A stretch of 64,000 bases of DNA, from positions 1 through 64,000 of the forward strand of contig NZ_PJIR01000009.1 in assembly GCF_002929355.1 (NCBI RefSeq), read 5' to 3'. Every line of letters starts with the position of its first letter. The first letter of the stretch is position 1. Positions 26,916 through 36,852 of the stretch are shown in pieces. The notes under the pieces are model-generated. The model had not been told where the DNA came from. It made no database searches and was given only the letters and a program-made list of their open reading frames with translations. The DNA comes from Arthrobacter sp. B0490 (lineage in GTDB: Bacteria; Actinomycetota; Actinomycetes; Actinomycetales; Micrococcaceae). Both the position numbers and the translations under genes were made by a program.

Positions 26916-27782
26916 TCACCCCTTGGTGGCACCCGCGGTCAGGTCGGCCTTCCAGAAGCGCTGCAGTCCGATCATGAGCGCCACCAGCAGGATCGCCGAT
27001 AGCGCCGATCCGGTCACGACCAGTTGGTAGAACGCTGGGTCGCGCTGGGTCTGCGAGTTCCACAGGGTCAGTCCGAGGGTGAGGGGGAACGTCCTCGTCT
27101 CGCTGAGCATGACCAGCGGCAGCAGGTAGTTGTTCCAGATCGTCACGAACTGGAAGAGGAAGATCGTGACCAGCGCCGGGGTCATCATCCGGGCCGCGAT
27201 GGCCCCGAAGATGCGCAGGTCACCGGCGCCGTCGATGCGGGCGGCCTCGAGGATCTCGTCCGGTACCGCGGCGTTGGCGTGGATGCGGGCGAGGTAGACG
27301 CCGAACGGGCTGACCATGCTGGGAAGAAGGACCGACCAGTACGTACCGGTGAGGTCGACGGCGTTGAGGAGGAAGTAGAGCGGCAGCGCGATCACCGTGG
27401 CGGGAACGAGCACTCCGCCGAGGATGATCGAGAACAGCAGTTCACGGCCCTTGAAGGGGAACTTCGCGATCGCGTAGCCGCACGCGGCGGAGAGGACCGT
27501 CGCTGCCAGGGCGCCGGCGGCGGAGTACAGGATGCTGTTGAGGACCCAGGACGTGAAGATACCGCCGTCCTGGGTGAAGACGTTGGTGATGTTCTGCCAG
27601 GCCTGGGGCGAGTCGGTGAACCAGAGGCCGAAGCTGCTGAACAGTTCTCCCGGGCTCTTGGTCGCCGCCACGAGGACCCAGAGGATGGGCAGGAGGAAGT
27701 AGAGGGCGGCGATGGCGAGCACGCCGTTCACCACCAGGGTGCTGGTCAGAGGCTGGCGTATCGGCCTGCTGGTCCTCACCAT
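26916..27782 (-). CDS. Sugar ABC transporter permease (MalG-like)
   Basis: A 288-residue inner-membrane protein with about six transmembrane helices. The coupling motif that docks the ATPase is visible as EILEAARIDGAGDLRIFGAI, the EAA loop of MalG-type permeases. It starts 7 bases inside the end of the partner permease gene, so the two are translationally coupled. It belongs to the carbohydrate uptake transporter family 1. No ATPase gene is present in the cluster; as in many actinobacteria, a shared MsiK-like ATPase elsewhere may energise it. Confidence 0.92.
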   Translation of the reverse strand: MVRTSRPIRQPLTSTLVVNGVLAIAALYFLLPILWVLVAATKSPGELFSSFGLWFTDSPQAWQNITNVFTQDGGIFTSWVLNSILYSAAGALAATVLSAACGYAIAKFPFKGRELLFSIILGGVLVPATVIALPLYFLLNAVDLTGTYWSVLLPSMVSPFGVYLARIHANAAVPDEILEAARIDGAGDLRIFGAIAARMMTPALVTIFLFQFVTIWNNYLLPLVMLSETRTFPLTLGLTLWNSQTQRDPAFYQLVVTGSALSAILLVALMIGLQRFWKADLTAGATKG

Positions 27783-28765
27783 GCGCGGTCTCCTCTGCGG
27801 TTCACGAGCCGGAGGAACCCGAAGGAGAAGGCGAAGCCGAGGAGCGCGACGAGAACGGCCATGGCGGCGGCCAGATTGGGGTTCCCCTGGGAGAACGACT
27901 GGTTGTATGCAGCGAGGTTCGGGGTGTAGTCGGAGCTGATCGCCGTCGTCAGTGGCCTGAGGACGAGTGGCTCCACGAAGAGCTGAAGGGTGCCGATGAT
28001 CGTGAACACGGTGATCAGGATGACGGAGGGACGCACCAGCGGCAGTTTGATACGCCAGGTGATCGCCCATTCGGAGGCGCCGTCGATCTTCGCGGCCTCA
28101 TAGAGTTCCGAGGGGACCGCATTGAGTGCCGCGATGAGGATGAGCATGTTGTAGCCGGCGAAGCCCCACAGGGCGATGTTGGCGATCGCGAAGAGGATGC
28201 TGTCGGTGTCGAGCGGATTCAGGTCGATGCCCAGGGAGGACAGGATCTGCAGGATCGGGCTTGTCGCAGGGATGTAGAGAAAGCCCCAGAGCAGGGCGGC
28301 GATGACTCCGGGCACACCGTACGGAATGAAGAAGACGACCCGGAAGAGCCGGGGGAGCCGTGCACTGGCGGAGTCGATCAGCAGTGCGAGGGCGACCGCG
28401 GTGACGACCATGAGCGGTACCTCGATGGCCGCGAAGGCCAGGAGCCGCCCGAGGCTCTCACGGAAGGACGCATTGCCGAGGGCGGCAGCGTAGTTGTCGA
28501 AGAGGACGAACGTCTTCTCGGGCGCCCCGAAGCCCAGTCCTGATGCTTTCGTGGAGAAGAGGCTGTCATTGATCGCGTAGACGATGGGGGCGATGAAGAA
28601 CGCGGCGAACATGACCGCGAACGGCGCGACCATCACCAGCACCGCTCCCCTGGAGTGCCGGAGGGGCTTGGCCCGTGCCGTCGCGGGGGTGAGGGGGGTG
28701 CCATGGGAGGGTGTCGAGGCCGCGGCGGGGCGCTCGATGCGCCCCGCCGCTCGGGTCTGGCTCAA
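27776..28765 (-). CDS. Sugar ABC transporter permease (MalF-like)
   Basis: About 329 residues with six or so transmembrane helices. The EAA loop reads ELYEAAKIDGASEWAITWRI, matching MalF/UgpA-type permeases. The start is not certain: the TTG at 28765 overlaps the solute-binding protein stop (TTGA) and has AAGGGA about 11 bases upstream; no ATG exists before the first transmembrane helix. It forms a binding protein-permease-permease unit with its neighbours for uptake of an oligosaccharide or beta-galactoside, judging from the adjoining GH35 gene. Confidence 0.87.
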   Translation of the reverse strand: MSQTRAAGRIERPAAASTPSHGTPLTPATARAKPLRHSRGAVLVMVAPFAVMFAAFFIAPIVYAINDSLFSTKASGLGFGAPEKTFVLFDNYAAALGNASFRESLGRLLAFAAIEVPLMVVTAVALALLIDSASARLPRLFRVVFFIPYGVPGVIAALLWGFLYIPATSPILQILSSLGIDLNPLDTDSILFAIANIALWGFAGYNMLILIAALNAVPSELYEAAKIDGASEWAITWRIKLPLVRPSVILITVFTIIGTLQLFVEPLVLRPLTTAISSDYTPNLAAYNQSFSQGNPNLAAAMAVLVALLGFAFSFGFLRLVNRRGDRAW

Positions 28766-30093
28766 TTGACCGCGATTCCCTTGTCCTCGAGAGCGGTGCT
28801 CATGTCGTCCTGCGTGCTGTTGTACGCGTCCTTGAGCGGCGTCCCGCTTTCGACGGCTGTCTTGACGTTGTCGCTGAGCGAGGCGAACAGGGTCGAGGAC
28901 AGGGGAGGCCACTTCCAGGTGGTGTCGACGTTCTTGTCGGACTCGGCGAAGACGTCCCAGATGTCCTGACCGCCGTAGAAGGCGAAGACCTCCGGATCGT
29001 CCTGGAGGGACGCTATGGAACTGGTGTCGGCAATGGCCGGCCATCCTGCTCCGACACTGGTGAGGATGCTGACGCTCTCCGGGTCGGAGTTCAGCCAGGC
29101 AGCGAACTCGGCCGCTTCCTTCGGGTGGTCCGAGCCCTTGAGGACGGCACTGGCGGAACCACCGGCCCAGGTCGCCGAGACGTTCCCCCCGGCCTCCCAC
29201 TGGGGCATGGCCCCGACAGCCCACTGCCCTGCCGTGTCCGGTGCCGTGCCTCGGAGGATGGCGTCCGCCCATGATCCCGAGATCCACGAGACGACGTTGC
29301 CGTTCTGGATGTCCGCGTTCCATTCGCTCGAGAAGTCCGCTTCGATCTTCACGAGGTCCTCGTCGATCATCTTCTGCCAGAAGTCGGCGACCTCGAGGGT
29401 TTCGTCGTCGTTGATGGTGACGGTCCAGGCATCGTTCTCGGCGGCGAACCAATTCCCGCCGCCCTGCTGGGAGAGGCCGATGAGCCAGGGGGCCTGGTTG
29501 AAGGCGAATGCCGTGATGTACCGGTCGGGATCGGAGGCCCGGATCGTCTTGGCGGCCTCGTAGTACTCGTCCCAGGTGGTGGGATAGGTGATGCCGAGGG
29601 AGTCGAAGATGTCCTTGCGGTAGAACTGACCGAGCGGTCCACTCGCCTGGGGCACTGCATAGACGCTGTCGTTGAAGACCCCGGTCTCCCATTGCCAGGG
29701 CACGAACTCGCCCTCCTGATCGCCGACGTACTCGGTGATGTCCTCCAGCGCATCGTTGACGAGGAAGTCCGGGATCGCGTCGTATCCGAGCTGGGCGACG
29801 TCGGCCGGGTTGCCTGCCTGGACGGCGGACAGCATCTTGGCGTACCCGCCGTCGGGTCCGGCGGTGATCGTCTCCAGGGTGACGTTCACGTCGTCCTGGG
29901 AAGCGTTGTAGGCGTCGACGGCCTGATCGATGTTGGGGACCCAGGACTGGAAGGTGATGTCGACGGGCCCGTCCTGCGCCGCGGGTGCGGATTCGCCGCC
30001 GGAGCTGCTGCAGGCAGTGAGCCCACCGGAGAGGACGATGATCACCGATGCGGCCAGTACCGACCGGCGGCTCGAGAAGTGGTTGCCGAACAT
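28762..30093 (-). CDS. Extracellular sugar-binding lipoprotein of the ABC transporter
   Basis: A 443-residue solute-binding protein. The signal is MFGNHFSSRRSVLAASVIIV followed by a lipobox, GGLTAC, with the lipid Cys near residue 28. The mature part is a two-lobed bacterial extracellular solute-binding domain (family 1), including PDVAQLGYDAIPDF-like and KEAAEFAAWLNS regions. The ATG at 30093 has AAAGGAG upstream, so the longer in-frame alternative is rejected. First gene of the transporter operon and divergent from the GH35 gene, with a long inverted repeat between them. Confidence 0.93.
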   Translation of the reverse strand: MFGNHFSSRRSVLAASVIIVLSGGLTACSSSGGESAPAAQDGPVDITFQSWVPNIDQAVDAYNASQDDVNVTLETITAGPDGGYAKMLSAVQAGNPADVAQLGYDAIPDFLVNDALEDITEYVGDQEGEFVPWQWETGVFNDSVYAVPQASGPLGQFYRKDIFDSLGITYPTTWDEYYEAAKTIRASDPDRYITAFAFNQAPWLIGLSQQGGGNWFAAENDAWTVTINDDETLEVADFWQKMIDEDLVKIEADFSSEWNADIQNGNVVSWISGSWADAILRGTAPDTAGQWAVGAMPQWEAGGNVSATWAGGSASAVLKGSDHPKEAAEFAAWLNSDPESVSILTSVGAGWPAIADTSSIASLQDDPEVFAFYGGQDIWDVFAESDKNVDTTWKWPPLSSTLFASLSDNVKTAVESGTPLKDAYNSTQDDMSTALEDKGIAVN

Positions 30094-30371
30094 TACATGC
30101 TCCTTTGCACTGCAGGACGGGAAGGGACCCGAGGAGTCCGCTGCGGCAAATCTAGGCGCGGAGGGGTTCGTCCGACATAGGTATATGCGTTGGGAATATG
30201 GACGATCCTGCACATATGTCGGCGGATGTTTGATTCGATGGCGTGCTTTGCTTAGATGATCCTCGTGCCACACCGTGCGGCATCGGTTCCTCGCGGAGCC
30301 GCCTGAGCGCTGCCGAGCTAGTGCTCCAGGCAGGAAAGCCGGCAGGACGGCCGGCGGGAGGTCCGCAGCCA
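30094..30371. promoter_or_regulatory. Divergent control region of the sugar transporter and beta-galactosidase
   Basis: This gene-free stretch of about 280 bases separates the binding-protein and GH35 genes. It is less GC-rich around 30172-30240 than its surroundings. It holds an inverted repeat, CCGACATA at 30172-30179 and TATGTCGG at 30215-30222, with AT-rich GTATATGCG and GGAATATGG between the arms. Such widely spaced arms suit an AraC- or LacI-type regulator binding two sites. A GGGAGG near 30356-30362 is the probable GH35 ribosome binding site. The regulator is inferred to be the AraC protein at 25947. Confidence 0.55.
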
Positions 30372-32714
30372 GTGATGACGAGTAGGCCGGGAACCGCCCT
30401 GGAGATCGATGGACGATCAGGGCCGACGACGGAGACGGCGAGACCGCCGGTCAGCGGGGACGAATCGTCCCGCTACCGCCTCACCGGACGATTCATGGAG
30501 AAGGATGGGCTCCCCGTCATCCCCGTCTCCGGGGAGATGCACTACAGCCGGGTGCCCCGCGACCAGTGGCGGGAGCGCCTCAACCTCATGAAGGCCGGAG
30601 GGATCACGGTCGTAGCCACCTATGTGTTCTGGCTGCACCACGAACCCCGGCAAGGAGCCGTGTCCTTCGCGGATCGACTCGACCTCGCCGCCTTCATCCT
30701 GTTGTGCGAGGAGCTGGACCTGGCCGTCGTCGTCAGGATAGGTCCCTGGTGCCATGGCGAGGTCCGCAACGGCGGCTTCCCGGACTGGGTGCTCGAGTCA
30801 GCCGTGCACCACCGGACCGACGACCCCGCCTACCTGGCGCTCGTCGCGCCCTGGCTGCGTGAGATCGGACGACAGATCAACGTCTTCTGCCGTCCGGGCG
30901 GGCCCGTACTCGCGATCCAGCTGGAGAACGAACTGTACGACCAGCCAGGTCATATCAGCACGCTGAAGGAGATGGCGATCCACAGCGGTATCACCGCGCC
31001 CTTGTGGACGGCCACGGCGTGGGGTGGGGCGGACCTTCCGCTCGACGACGTCGTCCCGCTCTTCGGCGGCTACGGCGACGGGTTCTGGGTCGATGCGGAC
31101 CAGCCGTGGGACCCTACTTTCCGGGCACACTACTTCTACTCGCACGACTGGGACGACCCCGGCATCGGCGCAGACCTGCGAACAGCACCGGGGAGGGCAG
31201 GCCCCGCGGCCAGTCCGTACCCGCCGGCGACGTGCGAACTCGGCGGAGGGATGGCCACCGCGTACCATCGGCGGCCCCGCCCGGACGGGCTCGACATCGC
31301 CGCCGTCGCCCACAACAAGATCGGCAGCGGTTCCGCCTGGCAGGGGTACTACATGTACTCCGGAGGGACGAATCCCTCACCTCGCGACCACGCCTACACG
31401 ACGAGCCTGCAGGAATCGCAGGACACCGGGTATCCGAACGATCTACCCCGGTACGACTACGATTTCCACGCACCGGTCGGGGCGTCCGGCCGTCTCGCGC
31501 CGAGCCACGCCCACCTTCGACGCCAGCACGCTTTCCTGGACGCCTTCGGCGCACTCCTGGCTCCGCTGCCGTCACGGCTCCCCGATGTCCGGCCCTCGGG
31601 GGTCGACGACACGACGACCCTTCGCTGGGCCGTGCGCAGCAACGGACGCACCGCCTTCGTCTTCATCACCTGGCACCAGCCCCACGAGCCGCTCCCGCCC
31701 TACGCGGGCGCGCGATTCTCGGTGATGATGGACGGTGCCGCCGTGGAGTTCCCTCCCGTGCCCCTCGAGATCCCGGCCGGAACGATCGCCCACTGGCCCG
31801 TCGGCCTCGTCGTCGACGGGATCGGGCTGGAGTGGGCGACCGCTTCGCCCCTGACGGTCCTGCGCGGCGAGGACGGCAGCGTCCTCGTCCTCACCGCGGA
31901 GCCCGGCGTCCCCGTGGCCTGGCAATGGGCGGACGGGATCACGGTGACGTCGGACCAGCCGGACGACGCCGCCGGGAGTCCCGATCCGGGGTCCGTCACG
32001 GAGTTGAGGACGTACCGGTGCTCGACCGCGACGGCCCACCTCGACGTCGTCGTCCTGCCCGCGGCGGAGGCATCCAGGGCCTGGGTTCTCGGCTCGGGCA
32101 GCGGGCGTCAGCTGTTGCTGTCCGACGAGCCGCTCTGGCTCGAGACCGACGGGACGCTCCACGGACGCTCGGAGACCCTCCGGCCCGGGGTCCTCCGCTA
32201 CACCCCGTCGACGCGGTCCTTCACCGCGGTGCGGACCGGGGCAGCCCCTGGTGAAGTGGGCCGGCGTCGGCCGACAGTGACGCCCGGGAGGCCTGCCGGC
32301 ACGGTGCCTCCGACCTACGGCACGTCGGGCGGTCGAGCGAGTGCACCGAGCGGCGAGACCATCCAGTCACTGGGCGCCACCTACGAGATCAGCCTCCCGT
32401 CACGTCAGCAGGCGCCTACCACGCGTCGAGAGCTCGAGATCCGGTGGACCGGCGACTGCGCGCACCTCGCCGGCGGTGCAGGCCTCTTCGCCGATCGCTT
32501 CTGGGACGGATCGTGCTGGATCGTCGACCTCGACGCCGCACCCGTATCCCCGGGGGAGGGGATCCTCCTGACCGTCCTGCCCCTCCACGAGGACGCGGAC
32601 GTCCATCTCCCGGCGGACGCCCGCCCGGCGTTCCCCTCCCCCCACGGGCAACGTGGAAGCGTCGAGTCCGTCACGGTCGTGACGTCCTGGCACTGGACGG
32701 AGTCCATCCCCTGA
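30372..32714 (+). CDS. Glycoside hydrolase family 35 beta-galactosidase
   Basis: About 780 residues. The catalytic GH35 barrel occupies the N-terminal half, with VIPVSGEMHYSRVPRDQWRE, ATYVFWLHHEP, and IRIGPW-like VVRIGPWCHGEVRNGGFPDW. The acid/base is in LAIQLENELYD (NE). TCELGGGMATAYHRRP, which may hold the nucleophile Glu, comes at about residue 290, and GYYMYSGGTNP follows. The C-terminal half is beta-rich. There is no signal peptide, so it is probably intracellular and acts on galactosides imported by the neighbouring ABC transporter. The start may be GTG 30372 or ATG 30375; both suit the upstream GGGAGG. Confidence 0.88.
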   Translation: MMTSRPGTALEIDGRSGPTTETARPPVSGDESSRYRLTGRFMEKDGLPVIPVSGEMHYSRVPRDQWRERLNLMKAGGITVVATYVFWLHHEPRQGAVSFADRLDLAAFILLCEELDLAVVVRIGPWCHGEVRNGGFPDWVLESAVHHRTDDPAYLALVAPWLREIGRQINVFCRPGGPVLAIQLENELYDQPGHISTLKEMAIHSGITAPLWTATAWGGADLPLDDVVPLFGGYGDGFWVDADQPWDPTFRAHYFYSHDWDDPGIGADLRTAPGRAGPAASPYPPATCELGGGMATAYHRRPRPDGLDIAAVAHNKIGSGSAWQGYYMYSGGTNPSPRDHAYTTSLQESQDTGYPNDLPRYDYDFHAPVGASGRLAPSHAHLRRQHAFLDAFGALLAPLPSRLPDVRPSGVDDTTTLRWAVRSNGRTAFVFITWHQPHEPLPPYAGARFSVMMDGAAVEFPPVPLEIPAGTIAHWPVGLVVDGIGLEWATASPLTVLRGEDGSVLVLTAEPGVPVAWQWADGITVTSDQPDDAAGSPDPGSVTELRTYRCSTATAHLDVVVLPAAEASRAWVLGSGSGRQLLLSDEPLWLETDGTLHGRSETLRPGVLRYTPSTRSFTAVRTGAAPGEVGRRRPTVTPGRPAGTVPPTYGTSGGRASAPSGETIQSLGATYEISLPSRQQAPTTRRELEIRWTGDCAHLAGGAGLFADRFWDGSCWIVDLDAAPVSPGEGILLTVLPLHEDADVHLPADARPAFPSPHGQRGSVESVTVVTSWHWTESIP

Positions 32715-32805
32715 CGCCCCTCGGGGCCAGGTGCTTCAGGCTGATGATCCATCCGCCGACAGGCCCCGGTCGCCCTGGTCCCGCATGCCGCTCGGCCTCG
32801 CCGGT

Positions 32806-33546
32806 TCAGGGATCTCCCAGTTCCTGCCACACCTCCACCACGACGGCCCGGGCGTACTGCTCCGCCAGGTCCTCGTCGCGGTTCAGGATGGCACGGGCCA
32901 CCCCTTCGTGGTTGTCGAACGCTACCGCCACCGGGTGTGCAGGCGAGAGGCCCAGGTCCGTGCGGCTGGCCAGCACCTCCGTCACGATCCCGTGGAGGGA
33001 GGCGATCATGTCATTGCCGCTCGCGGCGAGGAGAAGTGCGTGAAATGCGATGTCGGCCTCGAGGTAGGGCTGCTCGTGCCCTTGACCTGCCTCACCGAGA
33101 ATGCGCAGGCGGCTGGCGAGTCCGAGCAGCTCGATCCCTACCTCGGTGGTTGCTCTGTGTGCAGCGAGGCGGGCGGCAGTCGGTTCGAGCGCAAGTCTCA
33201 TCTCGGTGAGTCGGTGCAGTTGCGCGAGCCGTTCATTCCCCTTGAGTCGCCAACGGATCAGCTGAGGGTCCAGGACACTCCACGCCGAGACCGGGAGCAC
33301 GGTCACGCCGACGCGTCGCCGGGATTCCACCATGCCCATCGACCCGAGGATGCGTACGACCTCACGGATGACCGTTCTCGAAACGCCGATCTCGTCCTCC
33401 AGTCGAGCGAGCGTGATCGTGCTGCCCGGTGGTCGGACGCCCTGTGCGATCTCGACGCCGAGGCGCTCGAGGACGGAGTTGTGCAGCACCGGGGCAGGCG
33501 ATGGGTCTGGCACGCTGCGACTCAAAGGTGTCATCTTTCTTGGCAT
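32806..33546 (-). CDS. GntR/FadR-family repressor of gluconate or idonate genes
   Basis: A 246-residue regulator. The N-terminal winged helix (about 20-90) has LERLGVEIAQGVRPPGSTIT and ARLEDEIGVSRTVIREVVRI. The C-terminal FCD ligand domain (about 105-235) includes EMRLALEPTAARLAAH, EADIAFHALLLAASGND and FDNHEGVARAILNRDEDLAE, with the Asp/His metal-ligand pattern of FadR-C proteins. It is divergent from the GntP permease gene, with an inverted repeat over both starts. By context it probably represses the gluconate/idonate operon until a sugar acid binds. Confidence 0.9.
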   Translation of the reverse strand: MPRKMTPLSRSVPDPSPAPVLHNSVLERLGVEIAQGVRPPGSTITLARLEDEIGVSRTVIREVVRILGSMGMVESRRRVGVTVLPVSAWSVLDPQLIRWRLKGNERLAQLHRLTEMRLALEPTAARLAAHRATTEVGIELLGLASRLRILGEAGQGHEQPYLEADIAFHALLLAASGNDMIASLHGIVTEVLASRTDLGLSPAHPVAVAFDNHEGVARAILNRDEDLAEQYARAVVVEVWQELGDP

Positions 33547-33566
33547 AGATGTGATCTTTATGACAC
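33528..33566. promoter_or_regulatory. Candidate operator of the GntR regulator
   Basis: GTGTCAT at 33528-33534 and ATGACAC at 33560-33566 form an inverted repeat; the left arm lies inside the first codons of the regulator and the right arm before gntP. GTGTCAT-type half-sites fit GntR-family operators, and the repeat spans both divergent starts. Position and symmetry only; binding not shown. Confidence 0.5.
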
Positions 33567-33612
33567 ACTATCGCTCCAAGCGGGAAATCGCCCCTACCGG
33601 GCCTGAACATCG

Positions 33613-35006
<1,394 letters not shown>

Positions 35007-35007
<1 letters not shown>

Positions 35008-35777
35008 TGACGTCGGGCGCCTTCGACATCACAGGCCGGCTTGCCCTGGTCACCGGTTCCTCCCGCGGCCTGGGCTATGCCCTTGCAACGGGTCTGGCGC
35101 ACGCCGGAGCCCGCGTGGTGGTGCACGGCCGGGATGCCGGGGCCGTGGCGGAAGCCGCCCGCAGCATCGGCGAGGCGACCGGCCGGCTGCCGGCGGCGAC
35201 GACCTTCGACGTGACGGATGCGTCCGCCGCGACAGAGGGCATCGCCGCGCTGGTCGCGGATCACGGGGTGCCGGATATCCTCGTCAACAACGCGGGCATA
35301 CAGCGGCGCGCACCGTTCAACGACTTCGACCCCGCCGACTGGGACGATATCGTCACGACGAACCTCTCCAGCGTCTTCTACGTCTCCCAGCAGGTCACCC
35401 GGGCGATGGCAGAACGCGGCTCGGGGAAGGTCATCAACATCGGCTCGGTCCAGTCGATGCTCGCCCGGCAGACCATCGCCCCCTACTCGGCCACGAAGGG
35501 CGCCGTGGTCATGCTCACCAAGGGCATGGCCGCGGACCTCGCGCGATTCAACATCCAGGTCAACGCGATCTCCCCCGGATACTTCGCGACCGACATGAAC
35601 CGCGCGCTGGTCGAGGACGAGGCCTTCAACACATGGGTCATCAACCGCACACCGGCCCAACGATGGGGGAAGTTCGAAGAGATCGTCGGCACACTCGTCT
35701 ATCTGGCCTCCGACGCATCGACGTTCGTCTCCGGTCAGAACATCTTCGTCGACGGCGGGATGACCTCCGTCGTCTGA
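35007..35777 (+). CDS. SDR oxidoreductase, probably 5-keto-gluconate reductase (gluconate 5-dehydrogenase)
   Basis: A 256-residue classical SDR with the cofactor motif TGSSRGLGYALA, NNAG near residue 90, catalytic Ser and YSATKGAVV (Tyr-x-x-x-Lys), and the C-terminal SGQNIFVDGGMTSVV. The near relatives I recognise are IdnO/Gno-type gluconate 5-dehydrogenases, and its position between a gluconate permease and an idonate-type ADH supports interconversion of 5-keto-D-gluconate and D-gluconate. The overlap with the gntP stop was used to choose ATG 35007 over the longer ATG 34995. Confidence 0.83.
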
Positions 35778-35832
35778 CAACCGTGTGAACAGCCGGGGCC
35801 GCCTCGGGTGGAATCGAAAGGGAAGGCACCAC

Positions 35833-36852
35833 ATGAGAGCGCTCGTCATCAACGGGAAGCTCGATCTCGCCGAGACCGAACTACCCACACCCGAGCCCGG
35901 CTTCGGGCAGGTCCGGCTCCGGATGGCCTTCGGAGGCATCTGCGGATCCGACCTCCACTACTACAACGAGGGCGCCAACGGAGAGTACGTGGTGCGCGAA
36001 CCTCTCGTGCCCGGCCACGAGGTATCGGGGACCGTGGACCTGGACCCGTCGGGTGACCTCGCTGCAGGTACTCCCGTCACCGTGCATCCTGCCACCTTCG
36101 GCGATCCCGAACCCGGCATCGAGGACCGCCGCCACCTGTGGCCCGGAGGTGCCTACCTCGGCAGCGCGTCGACCCGACCGCATACTCAGGGCGGGATGAG
36201 CGAATTCCTCCTCGTGGACAAGGGCATGGTGCGGACCCTCCCCGACGGTCTGTCGTTGCGGCGGGCAGCCCTGGCTGAACCCCTCGCGGTAGGACTGCAC
36301 GCGATCACTGTCAGCGGGGGAGTCCACGGCAAGCGCGTGCTCGTGTCCGGATCAGGACCGATCGGCCTCCTCGCCATGGCCGCCTGCCTCGCTGAAGGTG
36401 CAGCTGAAGTCGTCGCCACGGACGTACTTCCCGGACCACTGGAACGTGCCCGACGCCTCGGCGTCCACGGCACCGTCCGGATCGGTGCGGAGGACGTCCC
36501 GGCCATGGCCTTCGACGTCGTGCTGGAGTGCTCCGGCGTTCCCGCCGCCGTCAACGCAGCCCTGATCGCCGCCCGGCGCGCAGCAATCGTGGTGCAGGTC
36601 GGAATGGTCCCGAATGAACTTCGAGGCATCAACCTCGCCCCCCTCGTTTCCAAGGAGCTCCAGCTCCGGGGAGCCTTCAGATTCGACGACGAGATCGACC
36701 GCGCCATCGAACTGCTCACTGACAACCCCGCCATCGAGGACGTGATCACGCATGTCCTGCCGGCCGGCCGGGCACACGAAGCCTTCGCGATCGCGAAGGA
36801 CTCCGGAACCTCCGGGAAAGTCGTCATCTCCCTCTGGGGTGACGAGCGATGA
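35833..36852 (+). CDS. Zinc-type alcohol dehydrogenase, probably L-idonate 5-dehydrogenase
   Basis: A 339-residue medium-chain dehydrogenase. The catalytic zinc site reads GGICGSDLHYYNEG (Cys with Asp/His) and GHEVSGTVD, and the Rossmann motif is SGSGPIGLLAM. Contrary to many zinc ADHs the four-Cys structural zinc loop is absent; the matching region reads HPATFGDPEPGIEDRRHLWPG, a replacement also found in L-idonate 5-dehydrogenases. With the adjacent SDR it would convert L-idonate through 5-ketogluconate to gluconate. AAGGGAAGG precedes the ATG at 35833. It overlaps the kinase start by four bases (ATGA). Confidence 0.85.
   Translation: MRALVINGKLDLAETELPTPEPGFGQVRLRMAFGGICGSDLHYYNEGANGEYVVREPLVPGHEVSGTVDLDPSGDLAAGTPVTVHPATFGDPEPGIEDRRHLWPGGAYLGSASTRPHTQGGMSEFLLVDKGMVRTLPDGLSLRRAALAEPLAVGLHAITVSGGVHGKRVLVSGSGPIGLLAMAACLAEGAAEVVATDVLPGPLERARRLGVHGTVRIGAEDVPAMAFDVVLECSGVPAAVNAALIAARRAAIVVQVGMVPNELRGINLAPLVSKELQLRGAFRFDDEIDRAIELLTDNPAIEDVITHVLPAGRAHEAFAIAKDSGTSGKVVISLWGDER

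Noticed and set aside
32715..32805. Terminator between GH35 and the GntR gene from GCCCC-TCG-GGGC
   Set aside because: The 5-bp stem is too weak to call in DNA this GC-rich.
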